NCBI RefSeq assembly: GCF_000003605.2 | Contig: NW_003106617.1 | Coordinates: 35,001-45,225, forward strand | Length of the DNA: 10,225 nt | Direction of reading: 5' to 3' | From: Saccoglossus kowalevskii | Lineage: Eukaryota; Hemichordata; Enteropneusta; Harrimaniidae | Shown here: positions 7,915-10,225 of the stretch, one piece after another | Layout of the letters: each line of letters starts with the position of its first letter | How positions within the stretch are numbered: the first letter of the stretch is position 1 | Notes under the pieces: model-generated | What the model saw: the letters and a program-made list of their open reading frames with translations, nothing else | Databases searched by the model: none | Told to the model about the DNA's origin: nothing | Translations under genes and position numbers: made by a program

Positions 7915-8160
7915 TTTTTAATGTACTCCCACTTCTAATCCTAACTTGAAGCTAAGTTAAACATATGCGCTCGGAAGTTAAATAGTTTTAAACACAATTT
8001 AACCTAAAACTGCCATTTTCAACCCATTTTCGATACCGTTAGCAACCACAAATCAAAGAAAGCTTAGAAAAAACTCCTGTGTGCACATTAAAAATTAATT
8101 CAAAATTACTTAAACTTGAGATATTGATGGAAATGCAGAAAACTTATTATGCAAATAAGG
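7915..8160. repeat. Intron 1 spacer with a dispersed repeat fragment at 8039-8113
   Basis: Most of this stretch has no recognisable content. Positions 8051-8113 (AATCAAAGAAAGCTTAGAAA, then TGTGC, ACATTAAA, ATTCAAAATTACTTAA) match 10145-10222 with few differences, so it is a piece of a dispersed repeat. Confidence 0.6.
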
Positions 8161-8372
8161 TACTGTAGAATACTTTATTTTCGCTGGAATTAATTTTCGC
8201 TGAAAAGGCTTTTTGGGTGTTTTGTGTGAACCTTATTTTCACTGATTTTTGATGAGTTTAATGTGAAATATAGGAAAAAAAGTATATTCGCTGGGTTTTA
8301 TTTTCACGGAATCATCCCTTCAGCGAAAATAGCAAAAATAAATTCCAAGCGAAAATAAAGTATTCTACAGTA
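8161..8372. mobile_element. MITE with long terminal inverted repeats (copy 1)
   Basis: The element is 212 bases. The left end is TACTGTAGAATACTTTATTT followed by TCGCTGGAATTAATTTTCGC. The right end is the inverse, with the first 25 bases perfect, including the outer TACTGTAG/CTACAGTA. Inner parts of the arms differ by a small insertion (GCTATTTTCGC). Both ends can be read as TA target duplications around CTGTAG...CTACAG, as in Tc1/mariner-derived MITEs. It has no coding capacity and would form a long hairpin if transcribed. Confidence 0.8.
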
Positions 8373-8486
8373 ACTAAAATGAACAGATTTTTATTATGAG
8401 ATTTAAACATTATTTATCTCTTGAATGATTCGCTGATATCTGTAGACTGGATAAACTTGATACATATTGTAAGTTTAAAAATAAAT

Positions 8487-8688
8487 TACTGTAAAATACT
8501 TTATTTTAACTGGAATTAATTTTCACCTAAAATGCTTTTTGGATGTTTTATATGGAATTTATTTTCACTGACGAAATGAATGTAAAATATAGGAAAAAAA
8601 GTATAGTCCCCTGATTTTATTTTCACTGAATTATTTCATCAGCGAAATAAGGAAAATTAATTCCAAGCGAAAATAAAGTATTCTACTC
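8487..8688. mobile_element. MITE, same family (copy 2)
   Basis: This copy lies 115 bases after copy 1 and in the same order. The left arm is TACTGTAAAATACTTTATTT and the right arm is GCGAAAATAAAGTATTCTAC. It shares the interior: GCTTTTTGG.TGTTTT, TTATTTTCACTGA, AAATATAGGAAAAAAAGTATA, and GATTTTATTTTCACTGAAT. Its arms have decayed more than those of copy 1, and the terminal right TA is not intact. Confidence 0.75.
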
Positions 8689-8904
8689 ACATCACAGAAG
8701 GATTTTGCAATGTGTTGCTGCATTTGTCTACCATGCCATAAATCTGTGGAGGGAAGCTGCTGAGCTACTCTACATTTGTACAGTGCTCAATTTTCTATTA
8801 ACTTTTTGGGCCAAAGGCCTTTTACTAGTAATAAAGATCATTTAATGAAAGTAAAAAAAAAATAATAATGATCATTTATTATACATGACTACAATTTCTT
8901 ACAG
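8689..8904. other. End of intron 1 of the plus-strand gene: no gene seen
   Basis: This unique-looking sequence leads to the acceptor of the exon at 8905. It includes a small inverted motif, GGGCCAAAGGCC, and an A-run followed by a near-palindrome around AATGATCATT just before the acceptor. Confidence 0.5.
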
Positions 8905-9027
8905 CATGTTTGGAGTGACAGTGAGGTCTGTCTAACATATTTAACAGAAGTCCAAGACTTTATTACGTCATGTAAACAAAAAACTTTAAGTGAAGTTCTT
9001 GAAAAAACAGCAAAATCGCTCAGGCCT
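8905..9027 (+). CDS. Second coding exon of the same unidentified gene
   Basis: There are 41 codons, phase 0 at both ends. The acceptor is CTACAATTTCTTACAG at 8904 and the donor is CCT|GTAAGTATT at 9028. The exon reads HVWSDSEVCLTYLTEVQDFI, then a Lys-rich segment and TLSEVLEKTAKSLRP, which is predicted to be mostly helical. It follows exon 1 across an intron of 1,907 bases that consists largely of transposon sequence. The joined N-terminus is 93 residues with no stop. Further exons must lie right of the window, because 9028-10225 shows no recognisable continuation. Exon support comes from matching phases, strong splice sites and a sensible amino-acid pattern, not from a known family match. 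Confidence 0.68.
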
Positions 9028-9360
9028 GTAAGTATTTATTGTTTTCTAAATTTATTTTTATCAGTCTTTACCAGATCAATCTAACAACGTTTCAGAAATG
9101 CTGAAAGCAATTCATGTTGCAAGACCCATGGGTTTAGTGTAACATTTATAGATGTAGTCACTGCAAGCCATTTAATTTTAATTTAATTAATATTAGGATT
9201 TTATGCTAATCGTAAAGACAAAATTTTAGTGTCATTAAGACATCAGATAAATTATCACTGGTACGAAATTTCATGAATTTCACAAACAAAATCATAAAAA
9301 AAATTTCCTTACAAAATTAAAGCATTTCACCATACCCCCTTAAAAGACTTTAATGTATAT
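9028..9360. other. Intron 2 of the plus-strand gene: AT-rich, nothing recognised
   Basis: Low-GC sequence rich in ATTTAATTTTAATT tracts follows the donor at 9028. There is no open frame of note and no repeat shared with the rest of the window. Confidence 0.5.
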
Positions 9361-9920
9361 TTAAGGTAGAAGCCTAGTCATAATTTTTGACAAAATTGGT
9401 CATCAATCGCATGACAATGTTCATTAGTTTAATATGTACAATCATGAAGCTAATGTCTCATGGTACAATGAAATAGCATTATTTTGTGTGTTACAGTTAT
9501 GCTTTTTGAGAAACGTGTCCTAATATTTCTTGATCGAAAATTGCTATTTTTAGAACAATTCAATAGAACACAATGTTAAAGAAAAATTTTTAAAACTCAG
9601 ATTTTTTAAATAATTCAGAACAACAAAAAGTACTCCATCATTAACAATATATGATTTTTTCAGCCTAATATGTCACCAGGCTAGATTTTGAGATATTGCA
9701 TAATATCTCTGCCATAGGAACCTATGGTAAAAGTGTTATAATAGTGTCAAAATGGCTACTTTCCACTAAAATACAACCATCAATATCTCGAAAAAAAGGC
9801 TGGTGGCGCCCAACTTTTTTTAGGTCAATAACCTTATATTGCCTTGGAGTACAATTTATTGCAAAATGAATAAATTCTGGGTTTTTTAATTTATGAGTAG
9901 GCTTGAGCCTTCTACCTTAA
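9361..9920. mobile_element. TTAA-bounded MITE, ~552 bp plus flanking TTAA
   Basis: The left end is TTAA-GGTAGAAGCCTAG (9361). The right end is the inverse, GTAGGCTTGAGCCTTCTACC-TTAA, with one 7-base indel between the arms. TTAA at both borders (9361-9364 and 9917-9920) fits a piggyBac-type target duplication, but the outer bases GG rather than CC make that tentative. There is no coding sequence. Two strong hairpins lie side by side inside: AGATATT/AATATCT (9691-9708) and CCATAGG/CCTATGG (9712-9727). Confidence 0.68.
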
Positions 9921-9981
9921 GGTCTATGGTTTCACAATAGATTGAAATTTCTCTGTATTGTGACTGTAGTATGTGATAAGC

Positions 9982-10222
9982 TACTGTAAAAATCTATTTT
10001 CACTGACATTTAATTTCGCTATTTCAATACTTTGAATAATTTTACTGGGTTTTAATTTAGCGTATTAATGAGTTCTATTTTTATTTGACATGTTCACATG
10101 AAGTTAATTTAGCGGATTTCACTTATCGACGAAAATAGCAAGTTAAATCAAAGAAAGCTTAGAAAGAACCTCCCATGTGCTGAGAATAATGGAGACACAT
10201 TAAATATAATTCGAAATTACTT
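9982..10222. repeat. Diverged repeat composite: MITE-like part plus dispersed block
   Basis: Positions 9982-10140 begin TACTGTAAAAATCTATTTTC and contain ATTTTCACTGA, ATTTCGCTAT, TACTGGGTTTTAATTT and GACGAAAATAGCAA. These are the same building blocks as the MITEs at 8161 and 8487, but the arms no longer pair well. It runs straight into the block at 10145-10222 that matches 8051-8113. Confidence 0.55.
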
Positions 10223-10225
10223 AGC

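Overview
The window is AT-rich animal nuclear DNA. It holds spliced exons with GT-AG introns, a decayed non-LTR retrotransposon and several families of non-coding transposons. The repeat style points to an invertebrate, most likely a bivalve or other mollusc: a tandem array of about 158 bp inside a Helitron-like element, inverted-repeat elements built on TATTTTCGCT, and a block ending in a CCCCGTT/AACGGGG hairpin. No prokaryotic, viral, CRISPR, rRNA or tRNA feature was found.

Two protein-coding genes are supported and they are divergent. On the minus strand, three exons (6472-6323, 5980-5418, 2819-2561) join in frame to give 324 codons of GPI mannosyltransferase 1 (PIGM/PIG-M), the ER enzyme that adds the first mannose to the GPI anchor precursor. 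The last exon or exons, about 100 residues, lie left of position 1. On the plus strand, two phase-0 exons (6842-6997 and 8905-9027) give the first 93 codons of an unidentified gene, possibly an RWD/E2-like fold. The two start codons are 369 bp apart. That interval has no TATA box but carries YY1-like, CCAAT and TGACG motifs, so it is probably a shared bidirectional promoter.

The rest is intron filled with repeats. PIGM intron 3 (from 2560 leftwards) holds the 5' half of a CR1/L2-type LINE in the same sense as PIGM, with broken ORF1 and ORF2. PIGM intron 2 (5417-2820) holds a duplicated repeat block, one copy of which carries a 265 bp Helitron/Helentron-like insertion. Intron 1 of the plus-strand gene (6998-8904) holds a larger relative of that insertion with the tandem array, then two inverted-repeat MITEs. 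Its second intron holds a MITE bounded by TTAA and more repeat fragments.

I do not see an undescribed multi-gene system. The most useful leads are the Helentron-like family with its internal 'empty site', the unidentified divergent gene, and the shared promoter.
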